Origin: Rhizobiales bacterium UBA1912
Lineage (GTDB): Bacteria > Pseudomonadota > Alphaproteobacteria > Rhizobiales > Devosiaceae
DNA length: 64,000 bases
NCBI GenBank assembly: GCA_002337455.1
Contig: DDGC01000004.1
Span: forward strand, 172,968 to 236,967
Direction of reading: 5' to 3'
Shown here: one piece after another, positions 7,119 through 16,171 of the stretch
How positions within the stretch are numbered: position 1 is the first letter of the stretch
How the letters are laid out: every line of letters starts with the position of its first letter
Notes under the pieces: model-generated
The model's input: the letters and a program-made list of their open reading frames with translations, nothing else
What the model was told of the DNA's origin: nothing
Databases searched by the model: none
Made by a program: the position numbers and the translations under genes

Positions 7119-9884
7119 TTATGCGGCAACCAGGTTGCGCAGCACGTATTGCAGGATGCCGCCATGGCGGTAGTACTCGAGTTCGTCCAGCGTATCGATA
7201 CGCAGGAGAACCGGCACGACTTCCTTGCGGCCGTCCCCGAAGGTGATGTCAAGTTCGAGCGTCTGGCGCGGCTCGATTTCGGTCAGCCCGCGGATCGAGA
7301 CCGTCTCGTCGCCGGTGATGCCGAGCGACTGCCAGGATGCCCCGTCGTTAAAGACCAGCGGCAGAACGCCCATGCCGACCAGGTTGGAGCGGTGGATACG
7401 CTCGAAGCTCTGGGCGATCACGGCGCGCACGCCGAGCAGGGTCGTTCCCTTGGCCGCCCAGTCACGCGACGAGCCCGTGCCGTATTCCTTGCCGGCAAAG
7501 ATCACCAGCGGAGTGCCCTGGGCCTTGTATTCCATGGCAGCGTCATAGATCGGCACCACTTCGCCCGAGGGTGATTTGGTAAAGCCGCCTTCGACGCCGT
7601 CGAGCATCTGGTTCTTGATGCGGATATTGGCAAAGGTGCCACGCATCATAACTTCATGGTTGCCGCGCCGCGCGCCGAAAGAGTTGAAATCGACCGGCTT
7701 GACCTGGCGTTCCATCAGATACTTGCCGGCAGGCGTGCCGGACTTGAATGAGCCAGCCGGGGAAATGTGGTCGGTGGTGATCGAATCAAGGAAGATCGAA
7801 AGAACGCGGGCGTCCTCGATATCGGTTACCGGCTTGGGCTCCATGGTCATGCCCTCGAAATAGGGAGGGTTCTGAACATAGGTGGACGACGAGCTCCACT
7901 TGTAGGTTTCCCCGCCGTCGACCTTGATTTCCTGCCAGCGCTTGTCGCCCTTGAACACGTCGCCATAGCGGCGCTTGAACATGTCGACCGAAATCGCCGA
8001 CCGCAGAACTTCTGCCACTTCAGTCGAGCTCGGCCAGATGTCCTTGAGATAGACGGGCTGTCCGTCCGATCCGGTGCCGAGCGGCTGAGTGGTGATGTCG
8101 TCAGTCATCTTGCCCAGAAGCGAATAGGCGACAACCAGCGGGGGCGATGCCAGATAGTTGGCCCGCACGTCAGGATTGACGCGGCCTTCGAAGTTGCGGT
8201 TGCCCGACAGCACCGACACGGCAACCAGATCGTTGTCGTTGATGCACTTGGAGATATTTTCATCGAGCGGGCCGGAATTGCCGATGCAGGTCGTGCAGCC
8301 ATAGCCGACCGTGTTGAAGCCCATGGCGTCGAGATCTTCCTGCAAGCCCGACTTTTCAAGGTATTCGGTCACGACCTGCGAGCCGGGAGCCAGCGAAGTC
8401 TTGACCCAGGGCTGGGGTTTCAATCCCTTTTCGCGTGCCTTGCGGGCGACGAGCCCTGCGGCGATGAGCACCGAAGGGTTCGACGTGTTGGTGCAAGAGG
8501 TGATCGCAGCGATCACCACGTCGCCATCGGAGATCCGGTAGTCGGCGCCGTTGACGGCGTGGCCGTGGCTTTCATTGTCCTCTGGCGTGTCGTGCACACC
8601 GGTCGCGCCTTCGTCCACATAGCGGGATTCGCCGGTCGAAGCGGGAACGCCGTTGGTCTTGCGGCCGCCAGTGATCTCTTCAAGCGCCTTGACGAAGGCG
8701 GTCGATGCATCGGTCAGGGCAACGCGGTCCTGCGGGCGCTTGGGGCCAGCCAAGGACGGCACGACGGTTGCCAGATCGAGCTCGAGCGTATCGGTGAAGA
8801 TCGGATCTTCGTCATTGTCGGCGCGATACATGCCCTGCTCTTTGGCATAGGCTTCGACCAGAGCGACGCGATCGGGTTCACGGCCCGAATCGTTGAGGTA
8901 CTTGATGGTTTCCTTATCGATCGGGAAGAAACCGCAGGTCGCGCCATACTCGGGCGCCATGTTGGCGATGGTCGCCTTGTCTTCGAGCGAGAGGTTGGAA
9001 AGGCCGGCGCCGAAGAATTCGACGAACTTGCCGACAACGCCCTTCTTGCGCAGCATTTCGACCACGTGAAGCACGAGGTCGGTCGCTGTCGTGCCCTCTG
9101 GCAGCTTGCCGGTGAATTTGAAACCGATGACTTCAGGGATGAGCATGGAAATGGGCTGGCCGAGCATTGCAGCTTCAGCCTCGATGCCGCCAACGCCCCA
9201 ACCCAGGACGGCCAGACCGTTGACCATTGTGGTGTGGCTGTCGGTGCCGACGAGGGTGTCGGGATAGGCGACTTCCTCGCCGTTTTCCTGTTTGGTCCAG
9301 ACGGTCTGGGCCAGATATTCGAGATTGACCTGATGGCAGATGCCGGTTCCGGGAGGCACGACGCGGAAGTTTTCAAAGGCCGACTGGCCCCAGCGCAGAA
9401 ATTCGTAGCGCTCGCCATTGCGTTCATACTCACGCGTCACGTTCTGTTCGAACGCGCCGGGCGTGCCGAAATAATCGACCATTACCGAGTGGTCGATGAC
9501 CAGATCGACGGGGACGAGCGGGTTGATCTTCTGGGGGTCGGCGCCGAGCTTTGCAGTGGCGTCGCGCATGGCGGCCAGATCGACAACGGCGGGAACGCCG
9601 GTGAAATCCTGCATCAGGACGCGGGCGGGGCGATAGGAGATTTCGTGTCCAGCGCGGCCGCGATCTTCGAGCCAGGCCTTTATAGCCTTGATGTCGGCCG
9701 CCTTGACGGTGCGATCATCTTCGAAGCGCAACAGGTTTTCCAGAACGACCTTGAGGGAATGAGGCAGGCGGGAAATGCCATCCAGTCCGTTCTTTTCGGC
9801 CTCGGCGAGCGAAAAGATCGTATAGGCCTTGTTTCCAACGGTGAGGTTCGTCTTGGTCTTAAAGCTATTGGATGTCTCGGTCAC
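7119..9884 (-). CDS. acnA: Aconitate hydratase A
   Basis: A 921-residue monomeric aconitase of the IRP/AcnA type, interconverting citrate and isocitrate in the TCA cycle in the cytosol. Cluster ligands are visible: Cys464 in ITSCTNTSNPS, and Cys530 and Cys533 in GYGCTTCIGNSG. The C-terminal swivel domain carries GKEYGTGSSRDWAAKG with its catalytic serine. The length is normal for the family. The start is GTG at 9884, with an AAGGCGG segment just upstream. It is monocistronic, ends at a bidirectional terminator and is divergent from the ccm genes, the usual Hyphomicrobiales arrangement. Confidence 0.98.
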   Translation of the reverse strand: MTETSNSFKTKTNLTVGNKAYTIFSLAEAEKNGLDGISRLPHSLKVVLENLLRFEDDRTVKAADIKAIKAWLEDRGRAGHEISYRPARVLMQDFTGVPAVVDLAAMRDATAKLGADPQKINPLVPVDLVIDHSVMVDYFGTPGAFEQNVTREYERNGERYEFLRWGQSAFENFRVVPPGTGICHQVNLEYLAQTVWTKQENGEEVAYPDTLVGTDSHTTMVNGLAVLGWGVGGIEAEAAMLGQPISMLIPEVIGFKFTGKLPEGTTATDLVLHVVEMLRKKGVVGKFVEFFGAGLSNLSLEDKATIANMAPEYGATCGFFPIDKETIKYLNDSGREPDRVALVEAYAKEQGMYRADNDEDPIFTDTLELDLATVVPSLAGPKRPQDRVALTDASTAFVKALEEITGGRKTNGVPASTGESRYVDEGATGVHDTPEDNESHGHAVNGADYRISDGDVVIAAITSCTNTSNPSVLIAAGLVARKAREKGLKPQPWVKTSLAPGSQVVTEYLEKSGLQEDLDAMGFNTVGYGCTTCIGNSGPLDENISKCINDNDLVAVSVLSGNRNFEGRVNPDVRANYLASPPLVVAYSLLGKMTDDITTQPLGTGSDGQPVYLKDIWPSSTEVAEVLRSAISVDMFKRRYGDVFKGDKRWQEIKVDGGETYKWSSSSTYVQNPPYFEGMTMEPKPVTDIEDARVLSIFLDSITTDHISPAGSFKSGTPAGKYLMERQVKPVDFNSFGARRGNHEVMMRGTFANIRIKNQMLDGVEGGFTKSPSGEVVPIYDAAMEYKAQGTPLVIFAGKEYGTGSSRDWAAKGTTLLGVRAVIAQSFERIHRSNLVGMGVLPLVFNDGASWQSLGITGDETVSIRGLTEIEPRQTLELDITFGDGRKEVVPVLLRIDTLDELEYYRHGGILQYVLRNLVAA

Positions 9885-10102
9885 GCGGTCCGCCTTGTCT
9901 CAATAGGGTTGCGAGCACCCCCGATTGAGACCGGGCCAAACGGCCAATTTCGCGTCGAAAACAATGCAACGCTGCAATGGCCACCGGCTCGTCCGGAGGC
10001 ATGAAGCGGGAAAGCATAATCTCTCCCCGCCTTTTTCGCCCTCTCTATAATGAATCCAATTTGCACTTGCCAGCCCGGACTTTGGTTCAATAGAGCTTTG
10101 GC
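9885..10102. promoter_or_regulatory. acnA: Divergent promoter region of acnA and ccmA
   Basis: The 218-bp divergent spacer holds a TATAAT (10046-10051, + strand) whose complement gives TTATAG on the minus strand. That TTATAG sits 17 nt from CTGGCA, a fair promoter for acnA. The + strand TATAAT lacks a recognisable -35. A TTGCCA near 10068 could serve ccmA. No operator or riboswitch was recognised. Confidence 0.35.
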
Positions 10103-10747
10103 ATGATCAATGAAGGGCTTTCTCGCATGCCGGAAACTGGCCTTGGCGTTAGCGCGCTTGCATTAAGCCGGGGCGGGCGGGACATACTGGCCGGGCTGAG
10201 CTTTTCGCTTGAAGCGGGAACTGCCCTTATGCTGCGCGGGCCCAATGGCGCCGGCAAGAGCACATTGCTGATGGCTCTGGCGGGCCTTCTTAATCCTGAC
10301 GCGGGCCAAATCGATCATGCGGGTATCGACCCAGAGGCTCCGAAATACGGCCATTTGCACTATGTAGCCCATGCACCGGCTACAAAGTCGGGGCTCAGCG
10401 TGGCCGAAAACCTTAAATTCTGGGTCGATCTTCTGGCGGGAACGCCGGTCGATATCGAAGCTGCGCTGTCCGAGGCCGGGCTCGGGGATTTGGGCAGCAT
10501 TGACGCCGGCCTGCTTTCAGCGGGGCAGACACGGCGCCTGGCGTTGGCGCGCCTGATAGCCATACGGCGCCCGCTCTGGCTTCTCGATGAGCCAACAAGC
10601 GCGCTCGATACTGCTGGCGCGGCATGGGTGGGTGCGCTGATTTCCAATCATTTGCGTCAAGGCGGGCTGGCGGTCATCGCCACCCATCTCGATATCGCCG
10701 TTGACGGCAATGTGAAGACGCTCGCGTTGGGCGGGCAGATCCAATGA
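10103..10747 (+). CDS. ccmA: Heme exporter ATP-binding protein CcmA
   Basis: A 214-residue ABC ATPase with Walker A GPNGAGKST near residue 46, signature LSAGQTRRLALARL, Walker B LWLLDEP and the H-loop IATHLD. The short single-domain form and the following ccmB/ccmC genes identify CcmA. With CcmB, C and D it forms the inner-membrane complex that releases holo-CcmE during c-type cytochrome maturation. ATG 10127 (MPETGLG), preceded by GAAGGG, is a credible alternative start eight codons in. Confidence 0.95.
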   Translation: MINEGLSRMPETGLGVSALALSRGGRDILAGLSFSLEAGTALMLRGPNGAGKSTLLMALAGLLNPDAGQIDHAGIDPEAPKYGHLHYVAHAPATKSGLSVAENLKFWVDLLAGTPVDIEAALSEAGLGDLGSIDAGLLSAGQTRRLALARLIAIRRPLWLLDEPTSALDTAGAAWVGALISNHLRQGGLAVIATHLDIAVDGNVKTLALGGQIQ

Positions 10748-11406
10748 AGGCGATGGGCGCAATCATTGTCCGCGACCTCCGCCTGGGACTGCGTCAGGGC
10801 GGCGATCTTTTGACGCTTGTCCTGTTCTTTGTCATCGTCGGCGTGCTGATGCCGTTCGCGGTCGGCCCCGACCGGCCGCTTTTGGCCCAGCTTGCGCCAG
10901 CCATCATCTGGGTCGCGGCGCTTCTGGCGCAGCTTTTGTCCAATGAGCGCCTGTTTCGCGGCGATTTCGACGATGGAAGCCTGGCCGTTTTCCGCCACGC
11001 GACAATTCCGCTCGAGATGGTGGTTGCCGCCAAACTTGTCGCGCACTGGCTGCTCACCGGGCTGCCGCTGATTGCCGCGATGCCCATTCTGGCGCTCATG
11101 TTGGGGCTGGACGGGCAGGGGTTCTGGCTGGCGGTGTGTTCGCTCGCGCTCGGCACGCCGGCGCTGGCCGGGTTCGGCGCTATCGGGGCTGCTGTGACAG
11201 TTGGCCTCAAGCGCGGAGGGCTGGTTGCACCGGTTCTTGTCTTGCCGCTGAGCCTGCCAGTGCTTATTTTCGGCGCCGGTGCGTTCGACTTGGCGCGGCT
11301 GGGCGGATCGTCACAGGCGCTGCTGCTGCTCGGCGCTCTCAGTCTTTTAAGCGTGACGCTTGCACCGTTTGCCGCGGCGCTGGCGCTGAGGATTTCCGGG
11401 GAATAG
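10744..11406 (+). CDS. ccmB: Heme exporter permease CcmB
   Basis: A 220-residue protein with six hydrophobic segments, starting with the CcmB-type MGAIIVRDLRLGLRQGG N-terminus. The start overlaps the ccmA stop as ATGA. It is the membrane partner of CcmA in System I cytochrome c maturation. Length and helix pattern are typical, and its stop directly abuts the ccmC start. Confidence 0.95.
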   Translation: MKAMGAIIVRDLRLGLRQGGDLLTLVLFFVIVGVLMPFAVGPDRPLLAQLAPAIIWVAALLAQLLSNERLFRGDFDDGSLAVFRHATIPLEMVVAAKLVAHWLLTGLPLIAAMPILALMLGLDGQGFWLAVCSLALGTPALAGFGAIGAAVTVGLKRGGLVAPVLVLPLSLPVLIFGAGAFDLARLGGSSQALLLLGALSLLSVTLAPFAAALALRISGE

Positions 11407-12177
11407 ATGGTTCAGACCCAGCCCAAACCCGCCGAGCCGGGATGGTTCACCCGCATCGCCCATCCGGGGATGTTCATGGGGTGGTCTCGCCATCTCGTAT
11501 TGCCACTTTCGGCCGTTACGGCACTGGCCTTTGCTGTGGGGCTCTATTTTACGTTCTTTGCCTCTCCCGCCGACTACCAGATGGGCGATACGGTGCGCAT
11601 GATGTATGTTCACGTCCCCAGCGCCTGGCTCAGCCAGTTCTGTTACGCGGTGATGTTCTGTTCGGCCATCGGCACGCTGGTCTGGCGCCATCCCATGGCC
11701 GATGTCAGTCAGAAGGCCGCCGTTCCACTCGGCGCAGCCTTTACGGCGCTGGCGCTTTTCACCGGTTCGATGTGGGGCAGGCCCACCTGGGGCACGTTCT
11801 GGGAATGGGACGGGCGGATGACCTCCACCCTGGTCTTGCTATTTATCTATCTTGGTTTGATCGCGCTGTGGCGGGCCTTTGACGATCAGCTCAAGGCGGC
11901 GCGCATCGTTGCTGTTCTCACTCTGGTTGGCGCCATCAACATCCCGATTATCAAATTTTCGGTCGATTGGTGGCAGACCCTGCATCAGCCCGCCTCGGTG
12001 TTCAGAACCGATGGGCCGACTGTGGATGGCTCGATCCTGGTGCCGCTGCTGGTGATGACGCTGGCATTTTCGTTGTTGTTTCTGACGCTGCATCTTGTGC
12101 GCATGCGCACCGAAATCACCAAACGCCGCATTCGCTCGCTCGAATTGGCGCAGGCCCGCGCGGGAGAAGGTGCATGA
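11407..12177 (+). CDS. ccmC: Heme handling protein CcmC
   Basis: A 256-residue six-helix membrane protein. The tryptophan-rich periplasmic WWD motif is seen as WGRPTWGTFWEWDGR around residues 119-133, and histidines in the YVHVPSAWLSQ segment and QTLHQPAS loop are the expected axial heme ligands. CcmC loads heme onto the chaperone CcmE. It starts at the base after the ccmB stop and overlaps ccmD by four bases. ccmE, ccmF and ccmH are not in this window and must lie elsewhere, as is common in this order. Confidence 0.96.
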   Translation: MVQTQPKPAEPGWFTRIAHPGMFMGWSRHLVLPLSAVTALAFAVGLYFTFFASPADYQMGDTVRMMYVHVPSAWLSQFCYAVMFCSAIGTLVWRHPMADVSQKAAVPLGAAFTALALFTGSMWGRPTWGTFWEWDGRMTSTLVLLFIYLGLIALWRAFDDQLKAARIVAVLTLVGAINIPIIKFSVDWWQTLHQPASVFRTDGPTVDGSILVPLLVMTLAFSLLFLTLHLVRMRTEITKRRIRSLELAQARAGEGA

Positions 12178-12335
12178 TCGATCTGGGCCAGCATTGGGAA
12201 TATATCACGGCAGCCTATGCTGGAACGATTGCCGTTGTCGGCGGGCTGATCGGCTGGACTGTATTTTCCGCACGCGCTGCAAAGGCGCGAGTAGAAGTGC
12301 TTGAAGCAGCACGGCAGACGCGCAGGCAGAAATGA
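12174..12335 (+). CDS. ccmD: Heme exporter protein CcmD
   Basis: A 53-residue protein with one transmembrane helix (YAGTIAVVGGLIGWTVF, about residues 15-31) and a basic cytoplasmic tail, the standard CcmD layout. ATG 12174 overlaps the ccmC stop as ATGA, and its own stop overlaps the ccmG start. CcmD stabilises the CcmABC-CcmE complex. It is identified mainly by position and topology, since CcmD sequences are poorly conserved. Confidence 0.9.
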   Translation: MIDLGQHWEYITAAYAGTIAVVGGLIGWTVFSARAAKARVEVLEAARQTRRQK

Positions 12336-12883
12336 AACCATCTGTCAGGATCGGCCTTGCGGTCTTGCCGCTCATCGTCCTTGCTGCCCTGCTTGGCGTT
12401 TTCGCTTCGCAGATGGGGCGCTCGACGAGTTTCGTGCCCTCAGCGCTCATCGACAAGCCGGTGCCCGAGTTCGAGCTTGCCGCTGTCGAGGGGCATGGTC
12501 AGCCCGGATTTTCCACCGCCGATCTGGCTGGAAACGGCGTCGTGGTCGTCAACGTTTTTGCGTCCTGGTGCGTGCCATGCCGTGCCGAGCACCCGTTCCT
12601 GATGGAACTGGCAAATGAGCCGGTCGAAATCTACGGGCTCAACTATGACGATCCGGCGGAAAACGCCCGGGCGTTTCTGGCCGAGCTTGGCAATCCGTAC
12701 GATCGGGTCGGCGCGGACCGGGACCGCCGGGTGGGCATCGAATGGGGCGTTTATGGCGTGCCCGAAACCTTTATTGTCGATAATGAAGGCATCATCCGGT
12801 TCAAGCATGTCGGCCCGCTCGACCAGGAGAGCTACGAAAATGTGCTTCTGCCGGCCATCGAAGCGGTGCGCACTCCGGGCTAG
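12332..12883 (+). CDS. ccmG: Thiol:disulfide interchange protein CcmG/DsbE
   Basis: A 183-residue membrane-anchored periplasmic thioredoxin. An uncleaved N-terminal helix (residues 7-25) precedes the thioredoxin fold with its WCVPC active site (Cys80, Cys83). The cis-proline loop GVPETFIVD and the DRDRRVGIEWGVYGVPE acidic region are typical of CcmG. It keeps apocytochrome c cysteines reduced for heme ligation. It is the last gene of ccmABCDG, all joined by 4-nt overlaps or abutting. Only three bases separate it from the convergent yciB stop, so no terminator fits between them. Confidence 0.95.
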   Translation: MKPSVRIGLAVLPLIVLAALLGVFASQMGRSTSFVPSALIDKPVPEFELAAVEGHGQPGFSTADLAGNGVVVVNVFASWCVPCRAEHPFLMELANEPVEIYGLNYDDPAENARAFLAELGNPYDRVGADRDRRVGIEWGVYGVPETFIVDNEGIIRFKHVGPLDQESYENVLLPAIEAVRTPG

Positions 12884-12886
12884 AGC

Positions 12887-13576
12887 CTAGACTTCGGTCT
12901 GAGCACCTTCGGCAGCGGCCTTCACTGGGCTCACTGGCGGCTCTTCGCGTGGCGCGTATTTGTTGAGCAAGGGAAGCTGGCTCATGGCGAAGGCCATGGT
13001 CAGCGGCATGATGCCCCAGACCTTGAATGCTACCCAGAAATCGTCGGAAAAATTGCGCCAGACGATCTCGTTGATTGCGGCGAGGACGAAAAAGAAGACG
13101 CCCCAGCGCAAGGTCATCAGGTACCAGCCGCGGTCCTGGAGCTTATAGACTTCTCCAAACACGTAGCGCAGCAATGAGTGCCCGAAGGCCAGCCCGCCAA
13201 GCAGCACCGAGCCGAACAGCACATTGGTGATTGTTGGCTTGAGCTTGATGAAAAGCGCATCCTGGAAATAAAGCGTCATCCCGCCGAAAACCAGAACCAC
13301 GACGCCGGTCACCAGCGGCATGATTGGAATGGATTTGAGGATGATCTTGGAGAGCACCAGCGAAATCGCCATGGCCACCATGAAAACGGCGGTGGCAAAG
13401 ATGATCGGCTGGCTAAACCAGGTCTGAAGGCCTGGGAATGCCTCAAGGATGTTTTCGCCCTGGGCGTTAACGATGAAGAAGACGACCAGCGGACCCAACT
13501 CCAGCGAGAGCTTGGTCAGGGCCGGCTTGAGATCCTCGATGCCCGCTTCGGCGGGCTTTGGCTGGCTTTGAGCCAT
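12887..13576 (-). CDS. yciB: Inner membrane septation protein YciB/IspZ
   Basis: A 229-residue protein with five to six transmembrane helices and the family hallmarks LGPLVVFFIVNA near residue 27, a TLRWGVFFFVLA segment and the NEIVWR...WVAFKVWGIMPLT region. YciB/IspZ proteins are cell-envelope and septation factors. It is the last gene of dapF-mtaB-ftsY-yciB, starting four bases after the ftsY stop. The C-terminus has a short Pro/Ala-rich tail. Confidence 0.94.
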   Translation of the reverse strand: MAQSQPKPAEAGIEDLKPALTKLSLELGPLVVFFIVNAQGENILEAFPGLQTWFSQPIIFATAVFMVAMAISLVLSKIILKSIPIMPLVTGVVVLVFGGMTLYFQDALFIKLKPTITNVLFGSVLLGGLAFGHSLLRYVFGEVYKLQDRGWYLMTLRWGVFFFVLAAINEIVWRNFSDDFWVAFKVWGIMPLTMAFAMSQLPLLNKYAPREEPPVSPVKAAAEGAQTEV

Positions 13577-13580
13577 AATG

Positions 13581-14912
13581 CTACTCCTTGCCCGCTATGG
13601 CGCGGGCGAAATCTGTGGCCCGGAAGGGCTCGAGGTCGCCGATCGATTCCCCGACGCCGATGAAATGAATGGGCAATCCGAATTTTTTGGCGATGGCGAC
13701 GAGGATACCCCCGCGCGCCGTTCCATCGAGCTTGGTCATCACCAGACCGGTCACACCCGCTTTCTGACCGAAGATTTCGACCTGATTAAGGGCATTCTGG
13801 CCTGTTGTTGCATCGAGTGTCAAAAGCGTGGCATGCGGCGCTTCGGGATCGCGCTTTTTGATCACCCGGATGATCTTTTCGAGCTCGTCCATCAGTTCGG
13901 TGCGGTTCTGCAACCGGCCGGCGGTGTCGATGATGACGACATCGGTCCCGGTGTCCTGGGCCTTGGCCACCGCGTCGAAGGCCAGTCCGGAGGCATCGGC
14001 GCCAGTCGGCCGGGTCATTACCTCGACATCATTGCGCTGGCCCCAGACCTGAAGCTGTTCGACAGCGGCAGCGCGGAATGTGTCACCGGCGGCCAGAAGC
14101 ACCGATTTGCCCTCGGCCTTGAGCTTGGCCGTCAGTTTGCCGATTGTCGTTGTCTTGCCAGAGCCGTTGACCCCGACCATCAGGATCACGAAGGGTTTAT
14201 CCGCGCCATCGATGGTGAGCGGCACTGCGACCGGACCGAGCGTCGCCTCGACTTCGGCAGCGAGCACGGCCCGCACGTCCTCGGTGGAAACGTCCTTGTC
14301 GAACTTGTCGGCGCGCAGCTTGTCGGTGATCGCCATAGCCGTGTCGATGCCCAGATCGGCGGCGATCAGGGTGTCTTCGAGGTCCTGGAGCGTGGCTTCA
14401 TCGAGCTTGCGCTTGGTGAAAATCGCGCCGATCGATGATGAAAGATTGTCCGAAGACCGTTTGAGCCCGGCGCTGAGGCGCTGGAGCCAGTTTTGCGGCC
14501 GGGCCGGTTCATCGGCCACAGAAGGGACGACGGGCTCGGGTTCTGCCGCCGGTTCTTCGGGGTCGGGCAGGGCTTTGGCGTCCAATACGTCGGGGCGCTC
14601 AAGCGGGTCGGTCACATCGTCGGGGGTAGGCGGCTCGTGTTCGGGCGGATTGGGATGCCCCCTTTCGAGCCATTCGGCCTGCATCTCGGGCGGCGCCGCG
14701 TCACGGCTGTCCTCATCCTCCGGAGCGGGCGCAGGTGTCGGTTCGGGTTCGGCCGCTTGCGCTGCGCGCTCCGCACGCAAGGCGGCCAGCGCTTCCTCTT
14801 CACCACGGGCCTCTTGGGTGGCTCGCTCCAGGGCCTCCTCGGTGTCCGATTTCGGCTGAGGCTTTTCGCCAAACAGGCGACCCCAGAAGCCGGGTTTTTT
14901 GTCTTGGGTCAT
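13581..14912 (-). CDS. ftsY: Signal recognition particle receptor FtsY
   Basis: A 443-residue SRP receptor. The first 130 residues form an acidic, Pro/Glu/Ala-rich A domain used for membrane association. The N domain follows, then the SRP GTPase G domain with GVNGSGKTTTIGKL, the DTFRAAAVEQL loop, DTAGRLQNRTELMDEL and TKLDGTARGG. It docks Ffh-bound ribosomes at the membrane. Its start overlaps the mtaB stop as ATGA. ffh is encoded about 2.4 kb away in the divergent operon. Confidence 0.97.
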   Translation of the reverse strand: MTQDKKPGFWGRLFGEKPQPKSDTEEALERATQEARGEEEALAALRAERAAQAAEPEPTPAPAPEDEDSRDAAPPEMQAEWLERGHPNPPEHEPPTPDDVTDPLERPDVLDAKALPDPEEPAAEPEPVVPSVADEPARPQNWLQRLSAGLKRSSDNLSSSIGAIFTKRKLDEATLQDLEDTLIAADLGIDTAMAITDKLRADKFDKDVSTEDVRAVLAAEVEATLGPVAVPLTIDGADKPFVILMVGVNGSGKTTTIGKLTAKLKAEGKSVLLAAGDTFRAAAVEQLQVWGQRNDVEVMTRPTGADASGLAFDAVAKAQDTGTDVVIIDTAGRLQNRTELMDELEKIIRVIKKRDPEAPHATLLTLDATTGQNALNQVEIFGQKAGVTGLVMTKLDGTARGGILVAIAKKFGLPIHFIGVGESIGDLEPFRATDFARAIAGKE

Positions 14913-16171
14913 GCAGCAACCTTGTCGCGACGGGCAATCAGTCCATCGGGGGATGTTCCATCGATCTCAGCCCTGACTATATCGCCGGGCCGTCCGCGCT
15001 CAACGGCGACGGGAATGAACTGTTCCGAGCGCCCCATGCCGTCACGCTCGACGAGAACGGTCTCGGTCTTTCCAACTCGAGAGGTACAGAGCTTTGTAAA
15101 TTGAGTCTCGCCCAGCGCCCGCAGCCGAGCCGCGCGTTCCTTGCCGATGCGGCGGGAAACCTGTGGCATCTTTGCCGCCGGAGTGCCCTCGCGCGGCGAA
15201 AAGGGAAAAACGTGCAAATAGGTCAGGTCGGCTTGGGTCACGAAACGCAGGGTGTTTTCGAACATTGCGTCGGTCTCGGTCGGAAAACCGGCGATGATAT
15301 CGGCGCCGAAAACCATGTCGGGACGCAGGCCGCGCAGCTTTTCCACGATGGCAAGCGCATCGGCGCGGCTGTGACGACGCTTCATGCGCTTTAGGATCAT
15401 GTCATCGCCCGACTGCAGCGAGAGATGAAGGTGCGGCATCAGCCGGGGATCGGTCACGGCCTCATAGAGCGCAGGGTCGGCCTCGATGGAATCGATCGAG
15501 GAAATCCGCAGCCGCGGCAGGGACGGGACGTGCTTTAGAATCGCCTGGGTCAATGCGCCAAGGGTGGGCGCGCCGGGCAGATCGCCGCCATACGAGGTAA
15601 TATCGACCCCGGTCAGCACCACTTCGCCATAGCCATTGTCGACGAGGCGTTTGATCTGATCGACAACGACGCCCATGGGCACCGAGCGCGATGGTCCCCG
15701 CCCATAAGGAATGATGCAGAAGGTGCAGCGGTGATCGCAGCCGTTCTGGACCTGGACAAAAGCGCGGGCCCGCCCGTCCAGTCCATCGATCAGATGGCCG
15801 GCGGTCTCGGTCACGCTCATGATGTCGTTGACCTGCACCTTGTCGTTGAGCGGCACGCCGAACGCGATGGGCCGATAGCTCTCTGATTTGAGCTTGTCGT
15901 TGTTGCCGATCACCAGATTGACCTCGGCCATATCGCCGAAATCGCGCGCCTGGGTTTGAGCGGCGCAGCCGGTGACGATGATCGGGGTTTCGGGATTGTC
16001 CCGGCGCGCCTTGCGGATCGATTGCTTGGCCTGGCGCACCGCCTCGGCGGTCACCGCGCAGGTGTTGATGATGATTGCATTGTCGAGGCCGGATTTTTGC
16101 GCCTCGGCCTTCATGACTTCGGATTCATAGGCATTGAGCCGGCACCCGAAGGTTATGGTCTCTATGCTCAT
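14909..16171 (-). CDS. mtaB: tRNA t6A37 C2-methylthiotransferase MtaB
   Basis: A 420-residue radical-SAM enzyme. The N-terminal UPF0004 domain supplies the auxiliary 4Fe-4S ligands Cys10, Cys38 and Cys69. The radical-SAM triad is Cys145, Cys149 and Cys152 in the CDHRCTFCIIPYGRG segment. The FGCRLNAYESE start and TRP-free FCIIPYGRGPSRS motif mark the MtaB rather than MiaB or RimO branch. It adds a methylthio group to t6A37 of tRNAs reading ANN codons. Both ends overlap neighbours by four bases (dapF upstream, ftsY downstream). Confidence 0.93.
   Translation of the reverse strand: MSIETITFGCRLNAYESEVMKAEAQKSGLDNAIIINTCAVTAEAVRQAKQSIRKARRDNPETPIIVTGCAAQTQARDFGDMAEVNLVIGNNDKLKSESYRPIAFGVPLNDKVQVNDIMSVTETAGHLIDGLDGRARAFVQVQNGCDHRCTFCIIPYGRGPSRSVPMGVVVDQIKRLVDNGYGEVVLTGVDITSYGGDLPGAPTLGALTQAILKHVPSLPRLRISSIDSIEADPALYEAVTDPRLMPHLHLSLQSGDDMILKRMKRRHSRADALAIVEKLRGLRPDMVFGADIIAGFPTETDAMFENTLRFVTQADLTYLHVFPFSPREGTPAAKMPQVSRRIGKERAARLRALGETQFTKLCTSRVGKTETVLVERDGMGRSEQFIPVAVERGRPGDIVRAEIDGTSPDGLIARRDKVAA

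Noticed and set aside
7767..10004. Very long + strand open frame opposite acnA
   Set aside because: It is a mirror frame of the well-supported aconitase gene, as are the long frames opposite gdhB, hppA and typA; high GC makes such frames common.
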